Shown here: one piece after another, positions 26,020-39,000 of the stretch
Numbering within the stretch: the first letter of the stretch is position 1
Layout: each line of letters starts with the position of its first letter
DNA from: Trichinella spiralis
Lineage: Eukaryota; Nematoda; Enoplea; Trichinellida; Trichinellidae
DNA: 64,000 nt
Direction of reading: 5' to 3'
NCBI GenBank assembly: GCA_000181795.3
Contig: CM012955.1
Coordinates: forward strand, 9,446,056-9,510,055
Made by a program: the position numbers and the translations under genes
Notes under the pieces: generated by a model
What the model saw: the letters and a program-made list of their open reading frames with translations, nothing else
The model's database searches: none
What the model was told of the DNA's origin: nothing

Positions 26020-27260
26020 AATAATATTTGTAGTATTTGATTGATTGTTTGTTTTTCGGTCGGTAAAACGATCGACATGTGAAGTATGAACTTTTACTAC
26101 AACTAATAAACGTATATAATAAATGATAAGCATATATGTATGAAACTGAATGTCTGTAACTTAATTACAGCTTCAGTTTCAGTAAAGCATAAAGATGAGA
26201 TAATGGAATAAGAGAAAGATGGGATCAGATATAAGAACAATAATTGAAAAGGCGGAGAACAATCATCAATTAAGCATACAACCGGAAAGTTTTGAAATAA
26301 AACATATGAAGAAAAACAGAGAAAAGATGCGTCGCAATGGAGTAAAAATGTTAAATGGACATTTTTTATCCGTTTTACGTAAGCATAATGCAAAGCATAC
26401 TTTAAAAGTACAATTAAGCAGAAGAGCAACAATTTGTGGTTTCGTTTAAAAATTAAAAAAAAGAAGAAGACAAATGAATAAAATGAAAACCAGAAAATGA
26501 ATGCAAAAAATCATTTTCTTCAACGTGGGCTGACATATGCTGACTGACTGTCTACCAGTAAGCGAGATGTGCATAAAAATGTGCCAAAGAGGCAAAATTT
26601 GGCTGCAAAATGTTGGCCCTCGATCAGATCAGTCGTCAAAAAATGTTTCAGTTGAACAAAACGGTGAAGATAGACAATGAACGCATTTGCCCACGACGAT
26701 GTGAATGAAAAATAAAATTCAATAAAGCAGCACCTGTTAACAGAATATATATATATATATATATAATGGGGAATGCATACAAAATATGTAAAGAAGAAAT
26801 AAATGTAATATTCAATTCTTCTTCATCAATAAATAAATAAATAAATATAATACAGGCTACAAAGTGATGAATGATGATGAAGTAAGTATTTGGCGAATGC
26901 AAAAATGCAACACTTAATTCAGCTGTGTGTTGCTCAAGCAATAATGCAGCTGCATTGCCATTTATTTGTTGACGCGTTGGAAAACTACAGAACAGCTTAC
27001 TGAAGAACAAAGTATGGAAGTACGGCAATACACACATACAAAAATAAAGACACACCCAAACACAGACACACGTCACACGACATGTATATGATGTATGTTC
27101 ATGCGTATGGGTGTTTTATGCTTTTTTATGGGTTTGCATTTTTATCCACCGGTGTGATTGATGCTTTTTTCTCTTTGACGCATTCACCGAATGCCGGCAA
27201 CCTGCGCCAGTTGATGATCATCACATAGATGGGTTAATTTGTGCAAAGCTCAGTGAACAG

Positions 27261-27306
27261 ATGGATGAATGAATAAATGAATGAATGAATGAATGAATGA
27301 ATGAAT
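27261..27306. repeat. (AATG)n tetranucleotide repeat
   Basis: About ten AATG-type units, with one AAAT variant near the start. Confidence 0.95.
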
Positions 27307-27740
27307 CATTCGAATGATGAAAGCACGTCTAAAGAAAGGAGAACGAAACGACGACGGCTCTGGCTTAATTTCAAAAGTCACCACCTTGCTGAACTGAACC
27401 TCCGCACAGTAAAACAAAGACGGTCGTCAATTGTAGAAGATAGAAAAATGCAAAATTAAATCTATCAGCACAGTTCGAGTTGAAAAAAGTACGTAAAACA
27501 ATAAATAAAACTGAAAGTGAACAGAGAACAAAACAAAAACAAAAAAAGGTGCATGCTGAAAAAGTAAAACACGTAAAAAAAACTATAAGTAATAAATATG
27601 CTTAATTAAAACGGGCTCACTAAGGATCAACTTTTCATTGCAAAAATAAAATTCAAAAAAAAAGCAAAGAAACAACCAGCACCAAAAATTGAACAATAAA
27701 TACTCTACAGTATTCGCTTCCAGTAAGCTGCAAGCTACTA

Positions 27741-27800
27741 CTATTGCATTTGTAGCTTTTGAGTGTGCTCTGCTGTTTCACAATGTTGCTGAAATTCAGT
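27741..27800 (-). CDS. zfh-2: zfh exon 10: terminal 60-nt exon completing the last finger
   Basis: Nineteen codons and TAG, after the acceptor CTTTTAG. It supplies [12 protein letters not shown], so that Cys2639, Cys2642, His2655 and His2661 form a perfect C-x2-C-x12-H-x5-H finger across the 142-nt intron. Phase 0 at the junction. Without it the finger would lack both histidines and the protein would run into low-complexity sequence. Confidence 0.85.
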   Translation of the reverse strand, partial: TEFQQHCETAEHTQKLQMQ

Positions 27801-30036
27801 CTAAAAGTAAATTTTAAAAAATTAAAATCAAAAAATGTCAACATTTCTTTATTGTAACATAACTTATAAATAAATAAACTTAATCGATTCCCTTCACTGA
27901 AATGAAATAGCAATATATATATATATATATACATATACGAACCTGCAAACCAAAACGCACCGAACAACACTGGCACTCGTAGTGGGTTTGGACAAGTCGA
28001 AATGGCGGACCGGTGCAGTGGCACAGCAACCTCTGATGGGTGAGAAAAAATTGTTCCGATTGAAAAACGGTATTACACTTGCGACATGCCCAGCCAACTT
28101 CCAAATCACAGCCAGTTAGACAAGTTCGATCCGTTGGAGAAAGCTTGCTTGACAAATCGTCAACAGTTCGTCCGTCTTGGGTAAATCGAACAAAATTTGC
28201 CCGGTTTGCTTTCATTGTTGAACTAATCAATTCTGTCACTGTAGCTGGAACTTGAAGCATCGATACAGGTGTACCGTTGACGTTGACGTCATACAACAGA
28301 TTTCCAGAAGCAAACGCATTGCCACCGTTTGGATACATCATCGGCGCATTCAGACCGGCATAATAAGTAACCGCCGGCATCATACCAGCTGGATAGAGGT
28401 AAGGCAAAAGATTTGGATTAAGGCCGGAAACCAGCGACGTTGAAGCGTCTTTCATAAGCTCAGCTGCTACGTAAGCCGCTGCAGTGGTTGACATGGCCTT
28501 GTTGTCATTTCCACTCGACTGCTGCTGTTGTTCAAAAGGAGATGAACCACTCGAAGAACTGGGTTCATTTCGTCCAACACTTGACTGTTGTTGTTGTTGT
28601 TGTTGCTGCTGCTGCTGTTGCTGCTGTTGCTGTTGATGTTGATGTTGTTGGATTTCATCAACAGGTTCACCGACAGCAATTTTCACCCGATCTATATGCT
28701 GTTTAGTAAAAACATGATCCTGGACCGTTTGCCGAGAAGTATATGCAGTGTTGCAGAAGTTGCATCTGGATGCCGGTACGTCTGGACGATTTTGAACTGT
28801 TCCGGCGAAAAAAGCTTTACGTTCTTTTGCTCTTGCATTTTGGAACCAAACTTGAACGACCCGTTTGTGCAAGCCAATTTCCAAACCCAGCATTTCACAC
28901 TCCGACATTGTTGGCGTTTTGTAATCTTGGAACAAATATTTCATCACCTTCACTTGACCTGGCGTCAAATGGGTGCGAAATCGCTTCTGAGGACGGCTGA
29001 GCTGAGCCACGAAACGATGCTGCGACGTGGGAGACGGGCCGTCACTTTCCTCACCCGAAGCCGGTTCCACCGATTCGTCGTCCACTTTACGAGTCGACCG
29101 ATTCGACGACGTGGTCAAATCGAGCGGTGCCTCTGATTCGTGTTCCTCGTTCGAGCCGGTTGGTCCGTTGCGGTGAACAACGTTTGTCATTGGATAAGCA
29201 GCACCGCCAATCGGCATCGTACATATCGTCGGCACCTCTTCCGCATCTGGCAACGCATCCACGTCGATGTCGGTGGTTTTCCACTGAATCGCGTGCCGTT
29301 CACTGAAATGAGTCTGCATCGTCTGCTTGTTGTGGAACAGAATACCACAGAATGGACAACGTTTGTTGAAATAGGCGTTCGTGTCGCTGTTCGCATCTCG
29401 CCGATCTCGGTTGGCATTTTGCAGCCAGACGTTGACGGCACGTTTGCTGGCGCCAATGCGTTCAGCGATCTCGTCAAGTCGATCACCGCTCGCCTGTGCC
29501 ATATCCGCGCCAGCGGAATAGGTAGCAGTGGTGTGCAACAGTTTCAACTGTTCGGTCGACAGGCCGGCAATGTTGCACCGTTGCTCGTCGGCACTCGATT
29601 CAGCATCGGTGTCATTGTTGCTGTTGTAGAACAATTCCGGCTCCAATTTGCAGTCGTTTTCACACACGGCACGTCCGCAACCGTTTTTATTATGCTTGAT
29701 CAGCTCGTAATAACGCTGGAAGACCATGTGACAATTTTTGCACTCGTAATTTAGACCCGGCGTACGGTTCAAGCGATCAGAATCAGCAACGTCGGCTGGT
29801 TGATTTTCGTAAATTTTTCGTGCCTTTTGTCGGGCATTTTGAAACCAGACCACAATCACCCGAGGGCTCAAATTCAACTTTTTGCTCAACAGCTCCAAAT
29901 CGTCATCTTTGGGGTAGGCGTTCTTTTCGAAAAATTCTTGCAAAACTTTCACTTGCTGTTCAGTAAAACGCGTTCGATTGGCTCGACGAGCACCACCATT
30001 ACCGTTCAGGCCTAGTTGTTGTGCATGCTGTGACAA

Positions 30037-30081
<45 letters not shown>

Positions 30082-33000
30082 ATGAGTAAGTTGCTGTTGC
30101 TGTTGTTGCTGAGTGTTCGAAAGTTGAGTGATCAAATCGTTCAACGACGGCGGACCAAAAAATCCCAAAGAATTTGCCAGTGCCGGCGCTTGAAAAGGCA
30201 ACGTACCCATGGCGGCAAAAGATTTCACAAACGGTTCACCAGCGCCAAACATCACGCTCGCCAAAGGTCCACCACCACCGCCACCAACCGGCGGTGCGTG
30301 CGCCGGTGATGCAGTTGCCAGCGTAGTCGTACTGGCGGAACTGTCGGTCGATACAGCAGCCATCGAACCAGAACCAGCACTGCTAGTGTTGTTAGGTAGT
30401 TGAACGCTGTTGGTCACCGATGACACTGCACAAGTGTCTGCTGATGACATGCCACCGGCGGCAGCACGAGCAACAACACTAGTAGTTGGAGAGATGTCAT
30501 CCTTTCGACGTTTCTCTTCCGTCGCTTCAGCAGTCATCACAGCGACACAATCGCCATTACCACTGGCAGCCAACGATGGGCTTTTCACTGTTGGTGGACA
30601 CTGTTCAACTGCTGAAGTGGACGACGGTTGTTCCACAGATGAGCTGCTGGAACTCGCGGTGGCCACTTGTTCACCGGCCGTCACCAAAGGGATCACTTTC
30701 GCCTCACCAGTTTTCTCATACTCTTCTAAATCGATACCCAACGACGGTGGGATGCTGAAATTGTACGGTGAATCTTTGCTGCGCTGACGTTCTTTGAACA
30801 GTGTATTGCGGAACCAATGTTTGATCACCTTTTGAGGTAAGCCGGATTTCTTCGACATCACTTCAACCTGCTCCTCACTTGGTGAATTGTTTATGTCGAA
30901 ATATTCTCGCAAAATTTTCAGCTGTTCATCCGTGATCCGTGTCCTTGCCCGTTTTTGCTGTTGCGCATGTTGTTGTTGTTGTTGCTGGTGTTGAGATTTC
31001 CGCTGCTGCCAGCGGTGGTGTGGTTGTTGTTGTTGTGGGGCCGTGGTCGGCTCCAGTGTTGTTTCAGCCGTTGAGACTGTTGTTGCAGTTGTTGTTGCTG
31101 TTGTTGTTGTTGGTGCTGCTGCTGCTGCTGCTGCTGCTGGGCAGCAAATGATGTTGCTGCACCAGGCAAAAATGATTTCACTGTTTGAGTACTGGAAAGC
31201 AAATCAAGCGATCTTTGCGCAATAGCTGCTGATTCAAGAACAGTAGGCAAATATGCTCCAGCCATTGAGTACGGGTTTATGGGCATGCCCAGCATCGGTA
31301 ACGGCAAACCGAAGCCAAATCCCAATCCAGACGGGCCGAACAAATTTGCCGTCGGCGCAGCAGTCACCGGCACCATTGAATCTACCGGAACTGGGATGGC
31401 AGGCAGAGGAGGTATGGGTGCCTGTGGTGCCGGTTTCAGTGCTGAACCTTCAGGCTGAAACAAAGTCAACTTATCGGCACCAGCTGCAGTTCGTCCAGTG
31501 CTGCCACCAACACCATTATTATTAGTAGCAGCGGCGATAGCACCGGCAGGCTCTTCGCCATATTTGCGATCATAAGCTTTGCGAAAAGCATCAGCCACTC
31601 GTTTCACCTCTTCCGCAGAGACCTGACCACCGTGTTGCTGTTCCACGTGTGCCTTGAGTACCCAGATGTTAGAGAACTCGTCGTCACAAAAAGCACACGT
31701 GCAGCGTGCGAGTTCAGCGGCTTTGGCACAACTAGCCAACCATGCACTGTCGTCGGCGGGAATATACGGTTCCTGCTTCATGGACGCGGGAAAAGCAAAA
31801 CGACCAATCCAAGTGCTGTCCAAATTTGGCGTCGCTTGGCGAGATCGTTTCGTTCGAGTCGAACTTTCTGCATCAGTGGAAGTGCCAGCTGTCACTGGCA
31901 ACATCCTTTTGGTGCTGTTCGATCGACTCCGGTGTACACTTTCGTTGTACTGCATCACCAGTTCAAAGCCGTAATTTTCCAAAAGGGCTTTGAATGCACC
32001 GCTGCGACCACCACCCCGACGCCACAAGTGAAAATTGTTGATTTTATGCAACGCGTCTTCAATGGCACCCATGTTGTTGGAACGATCGCTGTCGGTCGGG
32101 CTTGTGGAACAGCTAGCGTCTGGCTTTTGCTGCTGCATGTCTGCCAGCATTGCCGCTGGTTCTGCTACTGAACAGTGAACATTGGTTCGCAGCAAGTGGT
32201 CATTGTGAACCATCTCGGGCAACCGAGCCATCCAAGCTTGATGACCAACTGAACGCAAATGAGCGGCCAAATTCTGCTTGCTACTGTACGATGACCGGCA
32301 AACATTGCAACGAAACGGTTTGCCAAGGTTCAATTCCACCGACATGCCGTTGCTCGCAACGACGGAAGCATCCATTTCGGATCTGGCATCGATGAGCAAC
32401 TTTTTCAACTTGTTCAAATGGGACACTGAATTGAAATGAACGAGCAAAATACTTTTCTGCGTGAACGATTCACGGCAAATTTCACATTTGAAAGGTCGAC
32501 TTGGGCTCAGGTATTTTTCAACACTTGTCGACGGTTTGCCATCAGCTTGACGATGCAAAAGTGCTCGACTATGAATTGTCAAATAAACTTGCTTTGTAAA
32601 AGCCATCTTGCAACGATGACAGCGAAACTTCCGACTAGGGTCATTTTCGTAGGCGCTCAAAGCGGCTCCATTGCTATTCAAAGCATCTTCTTGTTCGTCA
32701 GCAATCGCATGCATCTCCTCCTCGTCGTCGTCGTCGTTGTTGTTGTCGTCGTCGTCACCGTCTTCCTCTTCCTCTGCCATATCTCCTCCAGTTCGTTTGC
32801 CGTCATCGTCATCGCCGTCATCTTCGTCTTCCATTTCTTCTTCGTCTTCCTTCAGTTCTCCTACTTCTTCATTGGCATGTTCTTCTTCTTCTTCTTCTTC
32901 TTCTTCTTCTTCTCCTTTGTTATCACCTACCAATATACGATTATCATCATCATCATCATCACCATCTTCTTCCTCTCGTTCTTCAACATTGTTGCCATTG

Positions 33001-36000
33001 TTCGCTTTACCAATTGCCGTGACTGCTTTTCGACGATGACCATTTACATGCTGCTGATTCAGTTTGTCCGCAGTCGAATCGCCAACAGCACCAGACACAC
33101 TACCACCAGCATGCTGCTGCTGCTGCTGCTGCTGCTGTGCTTGGAAATGTCCCGAATGGAGCTGATGCTCGTACCACTGTCGACGACGATCGAACGTTTG
33201 ACCACAAGTTGCACAGGGCAACGGTGGATCGAGCTTTTTCGCCTTCTTTCGACGTCGTCTTTCACCACTGCCACTACTGGACGACAATAAACTCTGCTCC
33301 ACGGTCGAAGGTTCCATTTCAGCAATACGAGGCTGACCACTTGATGGAGCGAGTCCAATTTTCAACGCCGAAGGCAGCAACTGCAAAAGCCGATTGACTC
33401 CTTCGCTGGTGACGTTGTGAATCTGCGGGAAAATAGGAAAAAAATGCATTAAAAACAATCTCTGGTAATTTAAAAGTGTTGGTAATATGTGGACAAATGC
33501 GCGCAGTGATACTGTGGCATTTGTTGTTGGCGCCACCAAATGTGCAAACAAACATTGTGTGAAGAAGCTTGATTCGAGCTGTGCATGCAATTGAAATTTG
33601 GTATTGAATTGATGATCGAAGAAGCAACTGCAACTACTACTGCTACTAAAAAAAAATTTGATTTTTTGCCAAATAAAATTAAAATTACAAGGACATCGAC
33701 TGGAAAGAAAGTGGCTGGCTAGTCGGTGGTGGCTTTAGCACAATCAATTTGCAACGATTGTATTGTTTTGGTTTTTCTAACTGAGTAAACAAGTTGAACA
33801 ACAATGACCGCCATTTTGTCAGGAAATGATTTCGTAAAAAGCCAAAAAAATAAAATAAAATAAAACCTTTAAAAAATCACAGTCTACCAGAAAATGGGTA
33901 CAATTTTGGAAAAAAGAAAAAATAGCTGAGAGGAAATTCAAAAAAAAATTATTATTATATTTGCGTAAACTATAAAACTGCGTAACTGGCTGTGGTCGTC
34001 TGCAGTGGGATATTGGAGAAGGAGAAAAGTAAAATGAATATATAAATTGAAAGCAATTTGTCAACGGCTCGTTCATGCTAATTTCAAAATTGCATAGGTG
34101 TGAGAATGCGCATGCTTTGAAGTTGTCAACAAAAATAAGCAGCCAACGAGACAAAAACAGTCGCACAGCGGCGCTCTGGTCAAGGACAAGCCGCATCAAA
34201 GGGGAATAATGGATTCGCTCTTGCAAAACAACGGATAATGTTGTGCTTTGGGTGAGCATCATTACACCCAACAAAGGTCAGAATGGATTGAGCAGCATTC
34301 AGTCAGCTGGTTCTGCTTTGGCGCAGGTCAATGACAGCGGATACCTTTGCATTTGCTCCTCATCAAATTCACTCACAGTATGCAGAGTTTCGTGGCGCAT
34401 CACAATGCACAACAAATAATAAGCTCAGCCTAGTCGGATAGTAATTTATCGTGCAGCAACTTGAACTTAAACTTCCCCACAACAAAGAACAGTCAGTAAA
34501 GGTGATTTTTTTTCGTTTTAGTCGACAAGTCGACAAGAAGAAGAAAAAAAACCAACACTTCATGCATTGCAAATTTAAGCTCAGCTGAACAATTTCGACC
34601 ATTTGTGGAATTTTTGATTAAAAAAAATAATAAATGCAAAACTTACCCGCAAAAGGTGCTCTTCCATCAGAGTCTGGTCATTACCGACCGATGCTTCACA
34701 TAGCGGACAGAGATTGTACACAGGTTTGGGCGATTCCGTGCCGGAACCGTTATCAGCGAGCAATTTTTCTTTGTTCAGCGGATCGCTATCACTCACTGCA
34801 GCAATATTGTATTAAAAATTGTTGAAAACATTTTTCTTTTTGCTTTTCACATCACAACAATGCTTGAATTGTGAATTTGAAATTCAAATTAATTAATTTT
34901 CTTTGAAAAAAGAAGAAGAAGAAGAAGAAATTCAGGTTCTTTCATCAAATAAATAATATTATTTTTAGATCATCTTAAAACTGTGACCAAACAATTAAAT
35001 CTGTTCTACGATTCTTCTCGAAGCAATTTAATTTAATTTTGAAACGTTTTTTTAGTTTAATATCGACTCATTGTTTCTGAAAAGCACAAAATGCATGCAA
35101 CGTACGTACGCTTCAACGCCACGTGATAATAATATATTTAAAAAAAAGTAACTTTAACATTCTAGCGTGCATCTCACCTCCTCCAATTTTCTTTGAAAAA
35201 ATCTACTTTCTTTTTTAAATAATAATAATAATAATAATAAAATCACTGTAACAACACCAACAATTGATAAAATAAAAATAATTATTCAAATGAAATAACC
35301 ACTGCTGCTATTCAAGCATCAACCTTGGACAGTGTTAATAGAAAAATGGAATGAAGAAAAAAAACGCATTTCCTCAGAAGAGCAGAATAAGAATTACTTT
35401 TAAAAAAGCAAAAAAAAGCTGCATGCTTCTCACATTTCAGATAACATTGAAAAAAAAGTGTTTTCTGTGTCGCGATGGAGCGAGCATGTGTGTGAATTGG
35501 AACAAACTAAAGAGAAAAAAAATTACAATCACCTGCACATGCATGAATCATCATAAAAAATAAAATAACTACCATGATGCAATGTTTTTGCTAGAAGTTG
35601 TTAAGTGAAAAGCACAAAAATGGAAAAACAAAGAAAAAATAACTAAATACACAAAATTACACAATAACGTTGCATACCATTTGTACAATGCAAAATACAA
35701 CAATCTCAGTCGTGCATTGTTGTGGTTGTTGTTCAGTTTTACAATTGCACAGAACAAGCAAGCTTTTAAGGGGATAGTGCTCGAGAAATTTGATTTTTGG
35801 ACACCAACTCCTGTTTGGAAAATCCGTCTTTGAGAAAAATCTTCAACTGACTAACTATCCCAGTTTGGAAAAGTTGTGATGAGGGGGAAAAGCGAAAAAG
35901 CAAAGCAAAGCAAAGCAAAGTAATAATGATAAAACCTACCGCATGCGGAAAAGCTGCACATCGCGTATGGTGGTTGATTTTCACCGCCGGTGGTCAACTC

Positions 36001-39000
36001 TTCGGTCATCGGATTAGCATTAGCGGTGGTCATTGGACGACCGCCCAGCGAGGACGAAAGCTGATCATTTCCTTCATTCACTTTCGGATCAGTCTCCTTC
36101 TCTTCTCGACATTGCAACAAATCTGCCCCGACGGGACGTTCGATACCTGGAAAAGGAAATTTTTGATAATTAAAAAAATAATAATAAATGCTTATATATA
36201 TGTTGGTATGTATGTATGTATGTATGTATATATATGTAAGAGTGGAGAAAAACATTGCACTGCATAACAACAATAATAATGATGATGATGATGATGATGA
36301 TGATGCATCGTGCACAGAGTGCAAAATGCAATGAATAATATGAGAGAGCGAGCAAAGTGACCGTAGATAAATTGCGTGGGTGAACACAAATGACCGTTTG
36401 AGAATCACAAACCAGCCAACTGTAAGCAAGTAAGCAAACGCCCTGGACATGAGGACAAGCAACTGAGAGTGAGTGCAACTGAGGTCATGTCCTCTCTCTG
36501 TTCTAAGCAAAGCTGGCTAGCCAGTCGACCGGTTGGTCAATTGTCCTGCCCTGGATAACGAAACTGATGCAAATGAATGAGAATATAAATGAATAAATAA
36601 ATAAATAAATAAATGAATGAATGAATGAGTGAATAAATTTGATGACGACGGACAATCCTCCAGAAAAGCTTGACTCGTCGGCTAGTGGAGAAAATGGAAA
36701 AAAACAGGGTCGCGTGTGTCGATTTGTGAAAAACGGTCGCGCAGCCTTGACCGGTGTCAGTGTGCAATCCGTGGGTTTCGTTAGCCCAGTTGGTAGGGCT
36801 TAATTGCAATCAGCCCCAATTGACCATTTAAATGGAACAATTGACGATCGACCTGTGGGAAAGTTCAATTCGGGCCATGTGTGATGACAGCTAATTGGCC
36901 AAAGAAATCGTAGTCAACAGAATTCAGCAATCCGTAAAAAATGGTAGAAATAAATGAAAATCATTAAAAAGAAAAGAAAGGGTCTTTTGTCACAAGCCTC
37001 ACCTTTCGCAGACATGGATGTTGAATGGATCTTTAAGTTGTTTTCCATACGCACACGCATATATATATATATGTATATATATGTATATATTTAATAAGCT
37101 CAATAAAACAAAATGCTCGTAAACCGGAAACAACAAACGCTACAACCTGAACGATGGTCAACAAAGTTGTAGCACTGTATCGACAAGAAGAAACAACAGC
37201 AGTTCGCGTTGGCCTCGACCTAGACCAGCTTCAAGGCAATGCTAACACTATCAAAATGCCGCACCTTGGAAAATTTCCACAGCTAATAATCATCATCAGC
37301 GTTCAGTTTGCAACAAAACAACAATCGAAACTTTCATACTACGAAACTTATTTAGTCATCCGACAGTTCCATTGATATTCATATATTCACAAAAGGAATA
37401 TTATAATAATATGAACAATGTCTTCTTTTCTTTTCTTTTCTTTTTTTTTGAATAATACACAGCTAATTGCATTGCGTAGGTAAATAACAAACAACAAGCA
37501 CTACCAGCAAGGAAGAAGAACAACAACCACAACAATCCATTGTAGCACTTTTATAACCATTGTTCATGAATGTAAAAGAGCCATATTTTTAGCATAAATA
37601 ACCAACAACACAAACAAAATCAACGCCCTGCTTGTCTAATTGAAATGCTAATACGTGTGTGATATGACACATGGTAAACGAACAGTTTCTGATTTGATTT
37701 AATTTTACAAAAATGAAAAAGAAACGTCCCAATTTAGAAACAGAAAAAACATGCATATTTCAGCTTTACCAAAAGAAAATAAAGAAAACCTATACAATAA
37801 AAGCAATTACTACTGCTACTACTACTACTACTACTACGTAGCCGACGCATGATGATTGATTATGCAAAACACTGAAATAGTATGTAAGAGTAAAAAAAAG
37901 TTACAACATATATAACAAACAACACACCACACACATACATATATACATACATACATACATACATACATACATGCATACATACAGAGGTAGATATATTTTT
38001 TTTTGCATGCCTTTTTTTCACGTTTTGAATAAGTATGCCAAAGTTTGTGAAAAGAAAAATAATGCGTAGGAAAATATTTCAGTCATGATCAATAATAAAT
38101 AAACAATGACGCTTTTCTCATTAGTCAACCGAAAATCAAAAAAAAAACGTATGCATTTCCTTTACAATTGTCGTGATACTTTTCCGTGCAAAAGATGCCT
38201 ATCGATGAATGATGTGCATAATAAAAAATTGGTTTATGTAAAAAAACTAAAGGTCTCTTTTTGTTCAACGCCACAGATACCGTTGGCGGTGATTAGCAAG
38301 TGTATACAGCGCTTGTTTGTTCAGGAAACAAAAAAAGAAAGAAAAAAAACAGAAAAACAAGCTTCTCTTGTGGAAAGAAGCAGTTTGAGAAATGTTTTTT
38401 CTTTTTTTTTTGTAATTACAACTTGAGAACAGAAAATCGTGGGAATTTTCAATTGGACAAAACGGCAAAAATATCTATAGTCTGTCTGTCTGCCTGTACC
38501 GACTGACTGTACAACACAGTTTGACAACGACGTTTTGAAATGTGGTGAAAATTTCGCCCGTGGCCAAAGATGGTCGACAGACAAGCAGAAAAGAAAAAAA
38601 AGGTTGCATAAATTATGTTGTTCTATTGGGAAATTGTGCGTACAGTTGGCTGAGATGAGAGCTCGATTTGATCGTGAATTATTGCAATATGCCAAGGCGG
38701 ACAGTGAAAGGTGGCAATCGATCGAAAATACGCTGAGGTCGGTCCGGTGGAGTCAAAAATGCAAAATTGAAATTGAAAGATCCATACACAGGTGGATGAT
38801 AAAAACCTTGACGTGTCATAACTATATTCATCAAATAATTTTACTCGATGAACTAACTAATAACTCTCTTCCTCCTATATCTGTCAGCCGACTGTTTTCA
38901 CTGAAATGTTTGGAATAATAAATCAGCTTAAATTTTCCAAATATACATACAAACAAGTACAATACGATCATGAGCGGATCAAATTATTAAATGTTCCCAT

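Larger units (their letters stand above)
22901..27740. other. Gene-poor region downstream of the zfh gene
   Basis: AT-rich sequence with microsatellites: (AGT)n at 25985-26017, ATTC-type repeats at 25630-25710, (AT)n near 26745-26765 and (AATG)n at 27261-27306. Apart from the doubtful fragment at 23763-24092, no coding sequence is supported. The proximal part (about 27000-27740) may include the 3' untranslated region of the zfh gene on the minus strand, but I saw no clear AATAAA on that strand close to its stop. Confidence 0.45.

Noticed and set aside
28588-29136. Long plus-strand open frames opposite zfh exon 9
   Set aside because: They are antisense reflections of the homeodomain and finger coding sequence (Leu and Val runs mirror Gln runs) and lack independent homology or splice signals. 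The same holds for plus-strand frames opposite exon 8.
37154-37375. 73-residue plus-strand frame in zfh intron 5
   Set aside because: Short, with no homology, and surrounded by microsatellites.
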